Assembly: GCA_002794735.1 (NCBI GenBank) | Contig: NBAZ01000002.1 | Location: 310,001 to 374,000, forward strand | Source of the DNA: Pyrrhoderma lamaoense | Taxonomy: Eukaryota > Basidiomycota > Agaricomycetes > Hymenochaetales > Hymenochaetaceae | Reading direction: 5' to 3' | Length of the DNA: 64,000 bases | In this document: piece by piece, positions 35,128 to 47,518 of the stretch | Position numbering within the stretch: the stretch's first letter is position 1 | Layout of the letters: each line of letters begins with the position of its first letter | Program-made: the position numbers and the translations under genes | Notes under the pieces: model-generated | Told to the model about the DNA's origin: nothing | What the model saw: only the letters and a program-made list of their open reading frames with translations | The model's database searches: none

Positions 35128-37184
35128 ATGCGGTGGTGGTCGACTACTGCTATTGTCCTCATTTCCCTTGCAACAGATGCTTATAGCCAGACATGGTGAG
35201 TGATAGATCCTCTTTGGAAGCCTGATCAATTGAACTTCAATCAACGCGTCTCTAAAAAATGAAATTGGAGGTGTGGCAAGCATTATATGGAAAATTCAAC
35301 AGTTGTGGAACCAGGTGGAGAGTTCCCAATCCCAGAAACTTCTAACGAGCCTCTCTTATCATTTCGCTGTGCACCCACCATCAAGCCGTATCTTCAAGAA
35401 GATACCAAAGGATCCATCATCATTGACTCGCAGATCACTCATACAAAAGTAGCTGGGACTTCTCTTATAAGTTCTCCAGAGTCAATTTTTGAACTTCAGC
35501 TGTCGATCTCAGTGAATGGACAAGAGCTAGCTAATGGAAGCATCCTCTTAATTCCAGTGCTTACGAAATTCCAATCTCACTTGAAAATCTCTCGCCGCAG
35601 AAAGAGGCATTCATTGTTGAGTGCACCGCAAAAACTCCGGATGGACAAACCTTCGTAAGTAATAATACGTTACTACGGTTACCAGACCGGACAGATGGAG
35701 GAAGTACGACGAAGATGGATCTGAGAACTGGTGCTATGCTGGTCAAGGATGCTAGTTCGGGAGAATGGAATCCGCTGTTTGCTCTAGGGTTCTATACGAG
35801 TTTTGGAGATTATCTCGCTACGAACCTGTCTGTGTTGAATGATTTGAAGGAAAGGGGGTACGTCTGAATGGCTTAATCAATTATAATAAGAACTGTCGAG
35901 CTGAGGAAACTTCTTTCTAATTCATTTTTATATAGGTTTACGATTGTATGTCTATTTATATCTACCAAACAAGAAACTCCTTATTCATGCACAGTGTATC
36001 TTGTTGTAGGTGCATCCTGTTCCGACATTTGACAACTTAACAGCTCTGCAAGAGGTACTAGATCGGATGGAGGAAGTTGGATTATACCTCATGTATGATA
36101 TGCGCTTGTGAGTTGCTCTACATGATCATCCGAAAACGACAGAGGAAACTGATCAACTCACAAAAATAGCACATATATGAATTTGACATCAGTCACTGAG
36201 CAAGTCAATATGATAAAGACGCGGAAGAATCTCTTGTTGTGGTACACAGGCGACGAGCCAGACGGGACCAGTGATCCGCTAAATGCTACGACGATCACTT
36301 ATGATCTCATCAATGAATTAGATGGTTACCATCCTGTGTCACTCGTCCTTAACTGCCAAGACTACTTCTTCCCAGAATACACATCTGGGACTGATGTAGT
36401 GATGCAAGATACTTACCCTATCTCTATTAATGCTACGTTCTCAGTCGAGTGGCATACACCATGCACCCCTGACTTTGGTGATTGCGGCTGTGACAACTGC
36501 AAGGGAGATCTATTTGATATCAGTACGAGGATGGATGAGTTTGCTGAGAGGCTGGATATATTGGGATGGAAGCGTACTAAAACGTGTGGGCTGTGCCACA
36601 GGCATTTGGTGGTAGCGAGTAAGTTTAATTTCTTTTAAATATAAAGATGCAACGAAAGATGAAAAAAATTCCGGCTTTGGATAGATATTGGGCTAGAGCT
36701 CCAACCGGAAATGAGTGGCTTGTCGAAGCTGTTCTTTCTATAAATCATGGAGCTAATGGTACAGAGAAACTCTATTCTTTTTTCGGATTGCATGCTGAAT
36801 TTTCTTTTGCTAGGGATTGTACCATGGATCGATCCCACCCCTCCAGATATCAAGAATACATCCACGGCTTTAGCTCAGGCGCTACCTACTATAACAAAAT
36901 TTATATTTGATCCTAGCGTTACTTTCACATCAGTAAGGCAGGATTCTATTGATGTTGGTCTGTGGGATACCGGTTCACAAAAGCTTCTTCTTGCTACGAA
37001 TCTATACGGCGTAGCTGCTATGCATACACTTGAGCTTCCTGACGATAATACAGTGCATACTAGCCAGATACTCAATAGTGGGGGCTCGTTGGTGGTTACT
37101 GGGACAAAGATGGTTCTCAGCTTGGATCCCCTTGGAACTGTCGGTTTCATCATAACAAACATAGAAACATCTCAACAATCGTGA
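35128..37184 (+). CDS. Secreted glycoside-hydrolase-like protein of unknown specificity
   Basis: The start MRWWSTTAIVLISLATDAYS is a signal peptide, split from the rest by an intron after about 35190. The following domain has beta-sandwich-like sequence (SIIIDSQITHTKVAGTSL, IFELQLSISVNGQEL). It leads into a TIM-barrel-like part with EWNPLFALGFYTSFGDYLA, TFDNLTALQEVLDRMEEVGL, LLLWYTGDEPDGTSDPLN and a Cys cluster FGDCGCDNCKGD. A C-terminal beta-rich region with LLATNLYGVAAMHTLELP ends at the stop at 37184. GDEPDG looks like an acid-bearing barrel strand. The family is common in Agaricomycetes but unnamed to my knowledge. Frame changes near 35557-35560 and 36582-36584 need one base each, and the first intron join may hide another. 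Confidence 0.7.
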
Positions 37185-37403
37185 AGAGGAGGAAAATGCC
37201 ATTCACCGCGATTCATATATAGCGAGAAGGCTGGTAACTTTAAAAATCACAAGAAAATATACTACTTTACAACCCAAAAAAATACAAAATCTAAAGGCCA
37301 AAAGTGATTCCATGGATATCATCATCATATAAAAGTAAGGGGGGAGTGGTCAAGAGAATCGTACAAATCATGAAAAATAATATCGAAGAAAGGTAGTAAT
37401 AAT

Positions 37404-39552
37404 TTAGAGCACATAACGGAAGTCACGATTCTGGCGGTCGGTCAGATCAAGGAAAGCTTTGTCGACTCTCTTTTCGATGATATTCCCTTTTTCATCCTCA
37501 ACCTTGACCCAGACATCGTCGTAAGTAGTGTCAGGTGGCTCCTGGTCTCGCTTCTTGTTCTCACGTGCGAGGTTCCAGCGCTGAAGAAGCATCAACAGAG
37601 GACATAGAGTGTAGCACCCCGCAATAACACCCCAAGGTACATAGTTTCTATATAGATGAGAATGCGCCAATTTGTTTAAGTAAGTATTCGATCAAGTTCA
37701 GCAATATATTTTCAAACTCAGGGAAGGACATACCGCGGAGAATATTGGCTTAACCACATTTGAGGGCCAACACTATTTCCTACGCAATATGCTATGAGCA
37801 TAATGGCGTTCATGGTGATACGCTTGGTGTGGCCAGCAGTTGTTTGGTTGACCCAGGCGAGAGAAAGGACGAATCCGGTTGTACCGACGCCAGTGATGTA
37901 GACGCTTGCGAGGAGTCCAGCCTTGTTTGACCAGGGGAGCACACACACAAGGATGGCACCAAGGACATTTGGAATGAAATACAAAACTCCGACGTAAGCG
38001 ATGCTATCCTTCCATCGAGCAGCTAGGTTAACACCGGTATAGATTGTGAGTATTTCAATTACACTATGCACGTAATTATTAAATGAGTAAAACACTTCTA
38101 ATGGCAAATTGAGGGTATGCTGAACGTACCCGCTAACACAACCAAGAAGAGTTGTTTGAAGAGTTGTGAATCCGAATGACTGGATAATGAGAGAACTTTG
38201 GTTTGTGAGAGAATTTGGAATGTTGTCCAAGCATGAGAAGAGAGCAAAAATCCATGTCTTTGGATCTTTGAAGCATTCAATCATCCTGAGAAAAGAAATA
38301 TTTCGTTAACATGACAGACAATACACAGTCAATGGATATACATACTGTTCTCTCTTGAAGTGCTTGTTTTCAACACCGGCCTGGTTACCCTTAATCCGAT
38401 TTACAGCAATAGCACGCTCCTCGGGTGTCAAGAACCAAGCATTTGTCGGGGAATCGGGAAAAAGGAACCTTTTTAATTTTAGTTTTAGTAAGTTCCATAT
38501 AATCTTTCGATACAAATTCCCGATTCTCACCAATAGCACACGGAAGTGATGAGTGTGAGAATACCACAGATAATCATAAGCCATTGCCAGGGTTCAAAGC
38601 CGGGTGTGTTGATATGTAGGGAACCAAAGGCAATGAAGCCTGAAATGATTTGTGCAGTCCCGTTCATCAAGACTATTTTTTTCGGTTTAAGATTAAAAGA
38701 AAGAAGTGAGTATGAGATTATAGTTTTGTATTGTAGTGGAGAAACTTACACCAATATCCGACTCGCAAGGTTTGTTCGGGCCGCGTATAGAACATAGCGC
38801 TCACAATCATGAACCGGCGGTAATACTACCTTCACACATTCCAAGCTACACACATCCATATTTCAGTACACGAGAGAGTTAAAATTACTGTAAAACTTAC
38901 AATAAAACGAAGAGCGAACAGCCCACCAAAGTTCTTACATGCTGCATGCAAGCATAGAGCGCTACCCCAAATGAAAATGTTGACACTAATAACAAAATCA
39001 GATTGATCAGGAGAGCTGCTATCAGTCTAAATATAAAATACAGTCAACTGACCTCATCCATTTGCCTACCGGAAGGCGCTGAAGAGCGATGTTCTGAGGG
39101 TATTCAAATATGAGATAGCTAAGGTAAAATATTGTTCCGAGCCAATTGTATTGGACAGAATTCAAGTGCGTGTCTGTCTTAATACCAAGGATTGAAGAGT
39201 TTCCGAGAGTCGTTTTGTCCATGAATTGTATCCAGTATAGGACTTATAAAATGTAATAGTTAGGGCCGGTCGGTGGCTTCGGGCGCGCAGAGGCCCTGAT
39301 CATCAGTAGGTAGCACTTACCACACATCAAAGGAAGGATATGTCTATCAATCTTCTTTCTGTAATTATTCAGAGTCGATTTAGCGTTTGTACAGTATAAG
39401 ACGCATATAATAGCCACATACCTAATTCTAAGAGCCTCAGCGGGATCGACTTCGCCTTCGATCGAAAGCTGGGCGGCTTCATCGACCTCCTTTGTCTCTG
39501 CGGTCGCATGATGAAACTTCTCATCCTTCTCACTAAATGAAGAACTACTCAT
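37404..39552 (-). CDS. MFS transporter of the DAL5/allantoate-permease (anion:cation symporter) family
   Basis: An inner (plasma) membrane carrier for organic anions, vitamins or allantoate-like compounds. The start MSSSSFSEKDEKFHHATAET gives an acidic cytoplasmic leader. Family signatures are KKIDRHILPLMC, MDKTTLGNSSILGI, NWLGTIFYLSYLIFEYPQNI with LPVGKWM (the loop 2-3 motif), LGMCEGS-type sequence, FLFPDSPTNAWFLTPEERAI and NSVGPQMWLSQYSPRY. The tail ends KAFLDLTDRQNRDFRYVL, a very typical DAL5-family ending. About 490-510 residues and 12 helices over many short introns. No frame break was noticed. Substrate cannot be assigned. A related paralogue lies at 45.2-47.5 kb. Confidence 0.9.
39262..39297. 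repeat. GC-rich short inverted-repeat element inside an MFS intron
   Basis: AGGGCC and GGCCCT bracket a GC-rich core (GGTCGGTGGCTTCGGGCGCG) inside an otherwise AT-rich first intron. The sharp change in base content suggests a small insertion. Confidence 0.4.
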
Positions 39553-40944
39553 TGCTGCTTAAGCAAATAATAGTGTAATGAAAGAAGGATACGAAGAGGA
39601 GAAGTAATAGTAGGAGTTCGGTTGGTTGCAGGAGCAAGAGCAGTGAGCACAAGGCTTTAGAAGGCCCTTTACTTCTGGTCCACTCCGCATCGTGTGCACA
39701 TTGAGACATTTATAACTTGCGCCCAAAAGAGAATCAGCATAGGGTCTAATGTTGAGATAGCGAGGAGTCGTCTTTCCTTATCATCCAGGAAGCAAGAAGC
39801 GCGATTTTCGGAAGCCGCATTCTCGCTAACGGATACCTATTTCCGCTATTCGTTCCTGTTCGTCATTTTTTTTTCTTTATTTGGGCTTGCCACCGGGCAT
39901 CTACTACGAAAAGATAAGATACAACATATCTAACATATCTCTACCACACTCTTCTCATTTATACCGTACACATCTGGACGATTTCCAACGCGTGTTGACA
40001 CCTGTTTACCTTGGCAGCCAAGACAAGCATGAAAAATTTTCCAAATCAGCATTCTGGCTGTCATGCTGCTACTCCGCACTTATAAAAATTTCATATATAA
40101 CACAATCTGAAAAGATAAAGGTAAAGTCGATAATTTTCAAGCAGTAAATTAGTAATGATAGTTGTAAAAACAATCACACAATGTTATTTTCTAGCTTATA
40201 TGTGCCTTCTCTAAGCTCTTATCTTATCCGTGAGGATATTTTAGGAATTTGAAGTTTCCGTTTAATTTTTCTCCAAATCTGAGTTTCTCTTGAAACATTC
40301 CCGATCTAGGATAAAATCGATGATAAACACACGTCAATAAATGCTTGAAACAATGTGGCCTCTTCAAAAGGGGAAGGTGATATCTTCAAGATACATGTGT
40401 GTACTAGTAGTCCCTCAACGCTGCGGTAAATTATTACATATCTAGTGATGTAGGAACGACGATTTTCAAATAATTTACACTTTCGGCAGAAAAGCATGCT
40501 CATCCAATCTGTTATTTTGTGTCTGCAAAATCTGGATCTTTATCAGGTTCATGTCTGCAAGTAGTAGCGATTCTCTTTTATATATAATTGTAGTTCATAC
40601 GTTGCAAACCCTTATGTACACTCGAAACAACAAGAATTTTTAGTAGCTGAATGTATCAGATAGAGGGATAATTCTCGCTCAATCGAACTCAAGTGTTCCT
40701 CTGTTCAGCTCCTTTCGATTTTTCTTCCATATACCCCAGTTCAAATCTTGTATCTTTCAGGTCCCATCCAGGTTTTTTCAGTTAGAGTGAAACTAGGTCC
40801 TTGCGCAGTTGATTCAAGCACTTAACTCATAAATTGAAGATTGATAGACAGATAACTTATCTTAAGTAAGTACTTATGGATTAATTATGACCATCAATCG
40901 AAGTAAATATTTGTGAGCGATATGTACAAAATGTACCATCGCTT
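39553..40944. other. Intergenic, 1.4 kb
   Basis: 5' flank of the MFS gene, then AT-rich DNA with short poorly conserved frames. No gene, RNA or element was recognised. Confidence 0.45.
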
Positions 40945-41357
40945 CTATCTGCACATCTTCTGAGCATTATATTCTTCAGTACTAAGTCTAGCTGAGGAAG
41001 CTCGAGATATAAGAGTAAGTACAACAAGATTACTCGGTCGATATACTTGAACTCGACTACCTTTACCCCGATTGATTATCATTCCGAGGTCTCCCGGTGC
41101 ATTTAGATAGGTCTCATATGTTCCTGGAATACAAAGCTTTAATCTTATCGCCGCCAGAGTTGCCTAATCTTAATCAATATAATATGCGAGCGGGGAATCT
41201 ACGTTATGGTAGATCTTCCATAGGCCATGAGATATCAAGTTCACCTGAGTATAAAGTGTCTTGATGCTAGTATCAGTATTCCTTGGTAGAGTCAGACGAT
41301 GAATAGGAGTTGACGGCGGGGCTGGTGAGACTGGACTGGAGATTCTTCCGTCTAATT
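40945..41357 (-). CDS. Unidentified protein, two joined 3' exons
   Basis: Two exon-like pieces join in frame on the minus strand: 41357-41245 and 41163-40945, separated by a GTGAAC...ATTAG intron. They read LDGRISSPVSPAPPSTPIHR and RLTLPRNTDTSIKTLYTQ, then ATLAAIRLKLCIPGTYETYL, NAPGDLGMIINRGKGSRVQV and YRPSNLVVLTLISRASS, to a stop at 40945. The acceptor before 41357 (CTTAG) implies at least one upstream exon, possibly starting at the ATG at 41554. The hydrophobic pattern looks like real coding sequence, but I recognise no family. It is divergent from RRG7 with only a short shared promoter. Confidence 0.45.
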
Positions 41358-41676
41358 CTAAGATTAAGATATGTATAGCGATAGAGCTGAATTTATTATG
41401 GTTGTATTAGAAGTAATTTTATTAGGGTATCATTGAGAAATAGATACTTCCCATATCCCTTTTGTTTACTAGCATATTCAGACAGGCAGGACTTTAAATA
41501 AAGTGTCATTATTACACAATATTTACCCCTGGCCTTCAAGATACTAGACTTCATGAAGAAATTGCAGAAGAGATGTTGCTCAGATCGGAAATGTAAAGTA
41601 TTATGTAATACAACGAAAATTTGGTTAGTTACCCGAACAGACCGACAAAAAGTCGAGCAAAGTTTCCCTTGATGGT

Positions 41677-42392
41677 ATGTCTTCTGGCTGCTTTAGTTCC
41701 TTGCTGTCAACAGTTCAGCGTGGAACGTTGTTCGAAAAGCATGTGATGAGACATCTAGAAAAGTTGTCTATGTCCTCATTCATGTAGGCGGAAGAAATGA
41801 TGGAGGAATAGACTTACGGGGATGGTGGTGGGTACCTACCTCTGAACAAGAAGCTGGTATTCTCAGCACGGACCTCAAAGCAGGAGACATCACCAAGGAT
41901 AATGCTAGTATTGCACGAAGACGTGTTCGTATTGTTGTCCAGTGCAAGGCAGAGAACAAGAAACTTGGACCTAAATATGTACGTGAATTAGAAGGCGTTT
42001 TACATCGGCTTCAAATGGACTCTTCAAGTGTGATGGACATAAAGAGCTCAAAGAGTCCATTAACCGCAGCATTACTTGTCTCTCAGTCTCCTTTCACCAA
42101 AGCCTCTGTCCTTAGGGCGATGTCTTCGCCTCTTCCTCTCTTCCTTCTTCATCTCCCATTACAGGACCTAACTTTCAGCTCAGAGTCCTCGACACAGCCA
42201 GCTATTGATTTTGGGTCGGCAATATGGAATTCTTCTCTTGTGGGGCAGAAGGGTATCTTAGGGAGCGACCTTGAGTTGCGCTGGGAACATGACGCGGGCA
42301 AAGCTTCAATTACACGAGACTGTCGTCACCCTAAGCTGTGGTGGAAAGGAAAGCCATTAGAAAATTGGATACCCCTAGAAAGTATCGAGTAA
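41677..42392 (+). CDS. RRG7: RRG7-like mitochondrial protein (required for respiratory growth 7)
   Basis: A fungal mitochondrial protein needed for respiration in yeast, with a restriction-endonuclease-like fold. The start MSSGCFSSLLSTVQRGTLFE is followed by a short helix, then VGGRNDGGIDLRGWWWVP. VRIVVQCKAENKKLGPKYV and RELEGVLHRL come next, giving the D...Q-x-K pattern of the PD-(D/E)xK fold with the family's G-G-x-x-D-G-G-I-D-L signature. Further on are LWWKGKPLENWIPLE and the stop. The length of about 240 residues is normal. The frame changes at 41782-41785 between FEKHVMRHLEKLSMSSFM and VGGRNDGG; one added base fixes it. The biochemical role is not established in the family. Confidence 0.82.
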
Positions 42393-42954
42393 TCCGATAT
42401 AATACGAAAACTGATTAATTGACTGTTACAAGGTTCGTTTATATCTTAAATGAAGTGCCTTTATGTATCACCGAATTTCTATGATGAAACAATAACTCAG
42501 CTCACTCCGATGTCAAAGCAGGCAGATGAGGATGCAATTAACCTATTCAGCTTCTGACTTTCCTTCTAATTTGTCTTGAATCTGCCCTGTGGTCGGTGCT
42601 TACTGATTTTTCTTTCTTCAGATTGTCAAAAAGAACTGGTATACAATCGCCAAAGGAAAGATGACTATCATTGATTAATATTACAGTATATCAATGTATT
42701 TGACCATCTATACAATGGTTACTCTATATTTCACTAGACTTCCAATAAAGATAATATTTTATTGGAGACTGGTGGTTATGCTTCACTTTGCGGGTTGCTA
42801 GTTTAGTCAGAGGATATCTATGTGAGCCGAGGCTCAAGTTTGCTATCTATCCCAGGAGACGTCAGTTTCTAAGTTTGCATCCTCTACCAAGGATAACTTT
42901 GCTGTACATATGAGCATGGCACCAATTCCCCCTCTCTTCTTTCTATACTCACAT
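42393..42954. other. Intergenic after RRG7
   Basis: AT-rich 3' flank of RRG7 and 5' flank of the next gene. Nothing else was recognised. Confidence 0.45.
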
Positions 42955-43785
42955 CTCAGTGATTGGCCTTGTGTATCACGGCTCAGGAAAACCTTGCAAG
43001 GTTTAGGTGCTCAGAATGTGTATCTGGAATCCAGATAGCAAAAATCCATTACGCCAATGTACCCATGGACATGCGCAGCATGAAGAGCTCCCAACATTGA
43101 ATGCTAGTGCACCACCGTATATCTGGTGTAACAAATGTTACACCGTCTGTGCTTTCAACTCAAGCTATGGCGTCAAAAAGGGTACGTGAACTTGCCGACA
43201 CTATTTATCTCATCCAAACTAATGTCATACTTTATTGCCACTAAAGGATTTCGAGCCTGGTTGTCTGATCATCTCCTTTGCATCAGCGATAACTCTGATC
43301 CTGAATTCGAGCAAGTTCTACCCAGACCTTCTATCTACTCTTCAAAGAGCTCAACTGTCGGGGTCAACTATCAGTCATTTCAAGACTTTAACAGACTACG
43401 GGCGGGTCAGCTTGGTCCTTCTGAGAAGTCTCTTCTATATGCTTCCCAAACTCAAGGTGAAAGTCGATATCCTCTACCTTCGCCATTTTCTCCGTCTTCG
43501 CCTTCGACTCCTCAAACGCCTTTATACAATCAATACTCGAACTTCTCAAAACTCGGACCTGCTCGATCGGAACCAAATCCTCATCCATATGATTCTTACC
43601 GCGAACCTAATCCAGGAATAGGACGATATCAGACATTCCAGGGGACATCCGATCCAGGACCAGGAAGGCGTGCCCCTAATCAATATCCATTCCCGAGCAG
43701 TCTAATAACAAACCACTATCGTCTCATAGTGATAGCGGGAATAACTATAACAAGGGAAGCTGGAATCGTTTCTGATCGAGAGTAG
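42955..43785 (+). CDS. Cys/His-rich protein with low-complexity C terminus, unidentified
   Basis: The N-terminal part reads NLARFRCSEC, then WNPDSKNPLRQCTHGHAQHE, then PYIWCNKCYTVCAFNSS. This gives paired C-x2-C motifs around a C-x-H-x-H segment, consistent with a small zinc-binding fold. One base must be added between the two parts (near 43018) to keep frame. An intron at about 43187-43246 joins KKG to FRAWLSDHLLCISDNSD. The rest is disordered and rich in Pro/Ser/Tyr (PFSPSSPSTPQTPLYNQY) and Gly/Asn. The listed stop is at 43785, but the composition suggests another one-base shift near 43700 and a true end at SGNNYNKGSWNRF, about 43776. The start is not settled. Family unknown. Confidence 0.4.
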
Positions 43786-44020
43786 TATCTGTCTTTCGGA
43801 GGAATCAGTGTTTTGCTTTGAATATATGAATAATATCATAATGATACCTGTTACTATCAATAATCATCTAAATAGACCGATGTACTTTATCCATTATATC
43901 TAATGATCTAAGTTCTTCCTACTACCACAAAAGCAAATCCAGTATGACACGTGATGGGTAACACCTGAGGCTTCCTTGTCATCTAATTCTTTCCATTGAT
44001 GTTGCTCTCTTTCCTTTATC

Positions 44021-45050
44021 ATGTCTACTATAAGCAGTGCCATATTCAACAATTCCGATGACGAAGATGATGTGGACTATGTTCCAAAAGTAGACGCAGG
44101 TAAGCACCTTTGAAGCCAAATTCAAGTTGGATAGCTTTCTAAACCCTGAATACAGACAGTGACTCCGAGAATGAGACTTCAGCAATGGTGGGGATTTCGG
44201 CTGGCATAGAGAAAGATTCTGAAGAAGAGCGAGCAAAGAAGGAGGCGGAGGAAGCGTAAGTTGTTCTACACCATTACTGCTTGGAAAAATACCGCTTAAG
44301 TTATGGCCCTTTTGTTTAGAGCTCGTAGGTCGTTGTGGGAAAGTTTCCAGGCAACAGTCTCAAAAGGTGGTTCAAGTTCGAAGAGCTCAACTTCGGCTTC
44401 CAAACCAAAACTTTTGCAAATTGAGAAGAAATATAGGTTTGCTGGAGAACTCGTTTCGTGAGTGAGTTGCTTTATCTCTTTAAAAGTCACGACGGCTTAT
44501 GAAGTATTGCGTATGTGAAACTATCAGTGAGGTGGTCACTGTGCCTGAAGATTCTGAAGACGCAAAACTTTGGCCTTTATGGGATTCCTCAACAGGAGCA
44601 ATCAAAGAGAAGCAAGCAGTAAATCAGGAAGAGAATTCACAGAGCAACTCTAGCGCGTCTCGTATAACTGAGACGAATAATAGAATAGTCTCAGATGAAG
44701 TTGCACAATCATCTACATCTACAATAGAAACACCGAACGCAACTACTTCGACTCAGAGTGGAGTATCCAAAGTACGTCGGCCTGGACCCCGTAAGCCCAA
44801 AGGAACTCTACCCCCATTGCCCTCAAGTAAACCAAAGAAGCTTACAACCCTTGAGAAGTCTGCTATGGACTGGAAAGCACATATCGCTTCTAATTCAGGG
44901 GAAGAAGAGTCATCCGGTAGCCTTGCAGATGAACTTGAAAAAAATAGAAGAGGAGGCGGATATCTTGAACGAGTCGCTTTTCTTGAACGAGTAAGTGCTA
45001 GACGAGAAGAAATATATGAAGAAGGTCGACGGAAACGACGAAAAGTATAA
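44021..45050 (+). CDS. SWC5: SWR1-complex subunit SWC5 (BCNT-C domain, CFDP1 homologue)
   Basis: A chromatin protein that helps the SWR1 remodeller exchange H2A for H2A.Z. The start MSTISSAIFNNSDDEDDVDY gives the acidic N terminus typical of the family, which binds H2A-H2B. The middle is Ser/Thr-rich and disordered, and LWESFQATVSKGG and ISEVVTVPEDSEDAK are also seen. The C terminus is the BCNT-C domain: PKKLTTLEKSAMDWKAHIAS, then LEKNRRGGGYLERVAFLERV and a basic end KRRKV. Three short introns keep frame, and no break was seen. About 270-280 residues, the normal size. Confidence 0.9.
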
Positions 45051-45204
45051 TAGCTACTATTAGATATTATCATCCTTTTCGATTTATTTACCCATTTCAT
45101 CCGTCAAGTATTCATATTGTATACATGCCTTTCGATTTTTGGTAGGCATTTTTGTCATCACATGTATAAGAAGAGAAACTAATAATAATGTATGTCATAA
45201 AAAC

Positions 45205-47518
45205 TTATGTCGTGAAACGAAAAGTAACGCTCCTATTGCCCTTCGACTCAGCCAGCTTTTCTTCTTGGGCCCTCTCTTCCTCTGTTAGTTCTGCCCATCG
45301 CCGTGCATTCCGAGCATTCAGGTGGGCGTAGTACCATTTTAGGAAAACAAACATCAATACTGCAACACCAGAGAAGACAATGTTGATAATATTCCCGCGT
45401 CTAAAGTCTAGTTTGTGTTAGTAGTAGAAAGCTCGCAGATAACTCTTATAAGTACCTGGCGAATCATCGTCCTGATAGATTTGGCTAGCCCAGACTGATT
45501 TCAATTGTTTAACACCTGTGAGTGACGCCACAAAAATATACACTCACTTCCATAGATATTTGCGGAAGCAATGAGGAGCCCGCCTGCTACTGCCTTCTTG
45601 CCCACTGTGCCCATGTTCTCATCCATCCAAGCTATGTTCATCGGATGTGTCATAGGCCAAGAGTTGACAACACACGCCGCAAAGTACTTGACACCTTTAC
45701 TCGAATTACTGGGGAGAGCTCGTAAAAGGATCCACCCTACTAAAAACCAGGTAGCTAAGAAGAATGTGTTTTTCGTGAGTAAAGGAAAATGCAGGATATA
45801 ATAGTCTTATTTTTATACCTCCAAAGGTACCATGCCATCCACGTTCACGAGTACGATCGGAATTCCATACGCAAATTACCATTGTGATACATAAGAGTGC
45901 GTATGGTGGTGCAGTGAGAGCATTGGAAACGATCTAGTATGGGATGGTATTTAGTCATTCTGCAAATAACACCACAAAATTCTGAGAGCTAATACGCACG
46001 ACATTGAAGTCAAATCCTTGAATAACTAGCGGTAGATCTACAACGGTGCCGGTCTCAATATAGAATCCTCCAACAATCATATGTCAACGGATACTAACAT
46101 GTAGCTAACGGAATTGTGGGTGTCTGCCCGACCATCGTTATGAGAAGATGCATCCAAAGGCCAAAGTCTGTCAAAGCATCCTTGAAGTCTGCCCAGGTCA
46201 CTTTGGTACTAATCACAGTTAATTATTTCATTAGAGGCCCAGGAAATCATACAACAGTAACTTACTCATACTTCCGCTTTGCGATATCATCACGGACTAC
46301 TCGAGTAACTGAAATTTGTACCTGCCGGTCCGTAAACCAAGGTTTAAAGCCACGGATACCGCCTTTAGTAGAGTCGGCGTCTATAGGCAAATAAAACCTG
46401 GGGTTTGATTTCGGGTTAGTAAAATTACCTTTCAGAGGAGTTAAGGTACAAGAGCGTACCAGGTTAATATCGCTACTACAACGGTGATGGCGCCATCAAC
46501 GATGAAAAGCCATTTCCATCCAAATAAGCCCCTAACACCCCGAAGTTGCAACAATCCACTATAGGACAGGAAATAAGCATCAATAAATGTATTCAAGATG
46601 GCTAAACGAACCTAGCCATAACCCCGCTCACAGCACTAGCTATACTCTGATAGGGAGATGTTAACGATTCCATGAACAGATTAAACTAGAAAATATATTA
46701 TAACCTGGACTCCCCAAAACCATGCCAAACGCGAAGCAAATTCTGTGCTCTTGTAAAATTGTCCCATATATACCAACGTTGTTGGAATTACGCCTCCCTC
46801 TGTTATAGCGATGACTGACCAATTAGACGTTTGCGTTAGAGAATCACGAAAGATCCCGTATATACCGTTCACTTACAGCATCTCACTATTTCGTTAAATT
46901 TATGAGAAGTGATTACTTTCAGAACCGATTAAGAGTTTTCTCAGTGATACTAAATTACCTGTCAAGTATCCTGACTTGTTCGTGATCAATGCATGCGCGA
47001 GAGTGACAAGACCCCATGCAAACATGAGAATAGGGATATCTGAAAGTGTATAAATCATCGAAAGGGAATTGTTCTTAAGCGAGTAATTGTCACAAACATC
47101 GAGCTGGCCCTACGATTTTCGCGAATATTGATCCGGACAGACAAGTGATCGAGAAAAGTACGGCATTAAGAGCAACTCCAGTGTTGACGGTATTAAGATT
47201 AAATCCAAGATCTTCAGGTAAATTATCCGATACTGCATTTGAATGATTTGTACGATCCATGTTTAGCACAAAAGTCGTCAACAGGAGCCATGAAAAAAGG
47301 CGGGTATCCAGGGTGTGGACAACCTCTCTTTCTTCTTCCTTGGTGTATGTGAGATCGGGCACATAGAACTTGTTGTCGGGATCATAACTGAGCTTCTCCA
47401 ACGTCGGAGGCGTAACTCCTTCTTCCGAGGCTTCCGAGCTATGCTTCACGTCTTCTTGACTACTTTCATCTTGCCGTGAATCTTGGGGATGCACCTTTAT
47501 GTCTTGAGCAGCAGACAT
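45205..47518 (-). CDS. MFS transporter, DAL5/allantoate-permease family (second copy)
   Basis: The start MSAAQDIKVHPQDSRQDESS gives a long acidic leader. The family's first helix motif EEEREVVHTLDTRLFSWLLL follows, then LNMDRTNHSNAVSDNLPEDL and a second helix. A later exon reads WSVIAITEGGVIPTTLVYMG, the conserved helix 4-5 region. The tail is WYYAHLNARNARRWAELTEE and a basic end at 45205. Hydrophobic exons separated by short introns cover the whole span. It is the same family as the gene at 37.4-39.6 kb, but the N and C termini are quite different, so the two are not a recent duplicate pair. The substrate is unknown. Confidence 0.85.
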
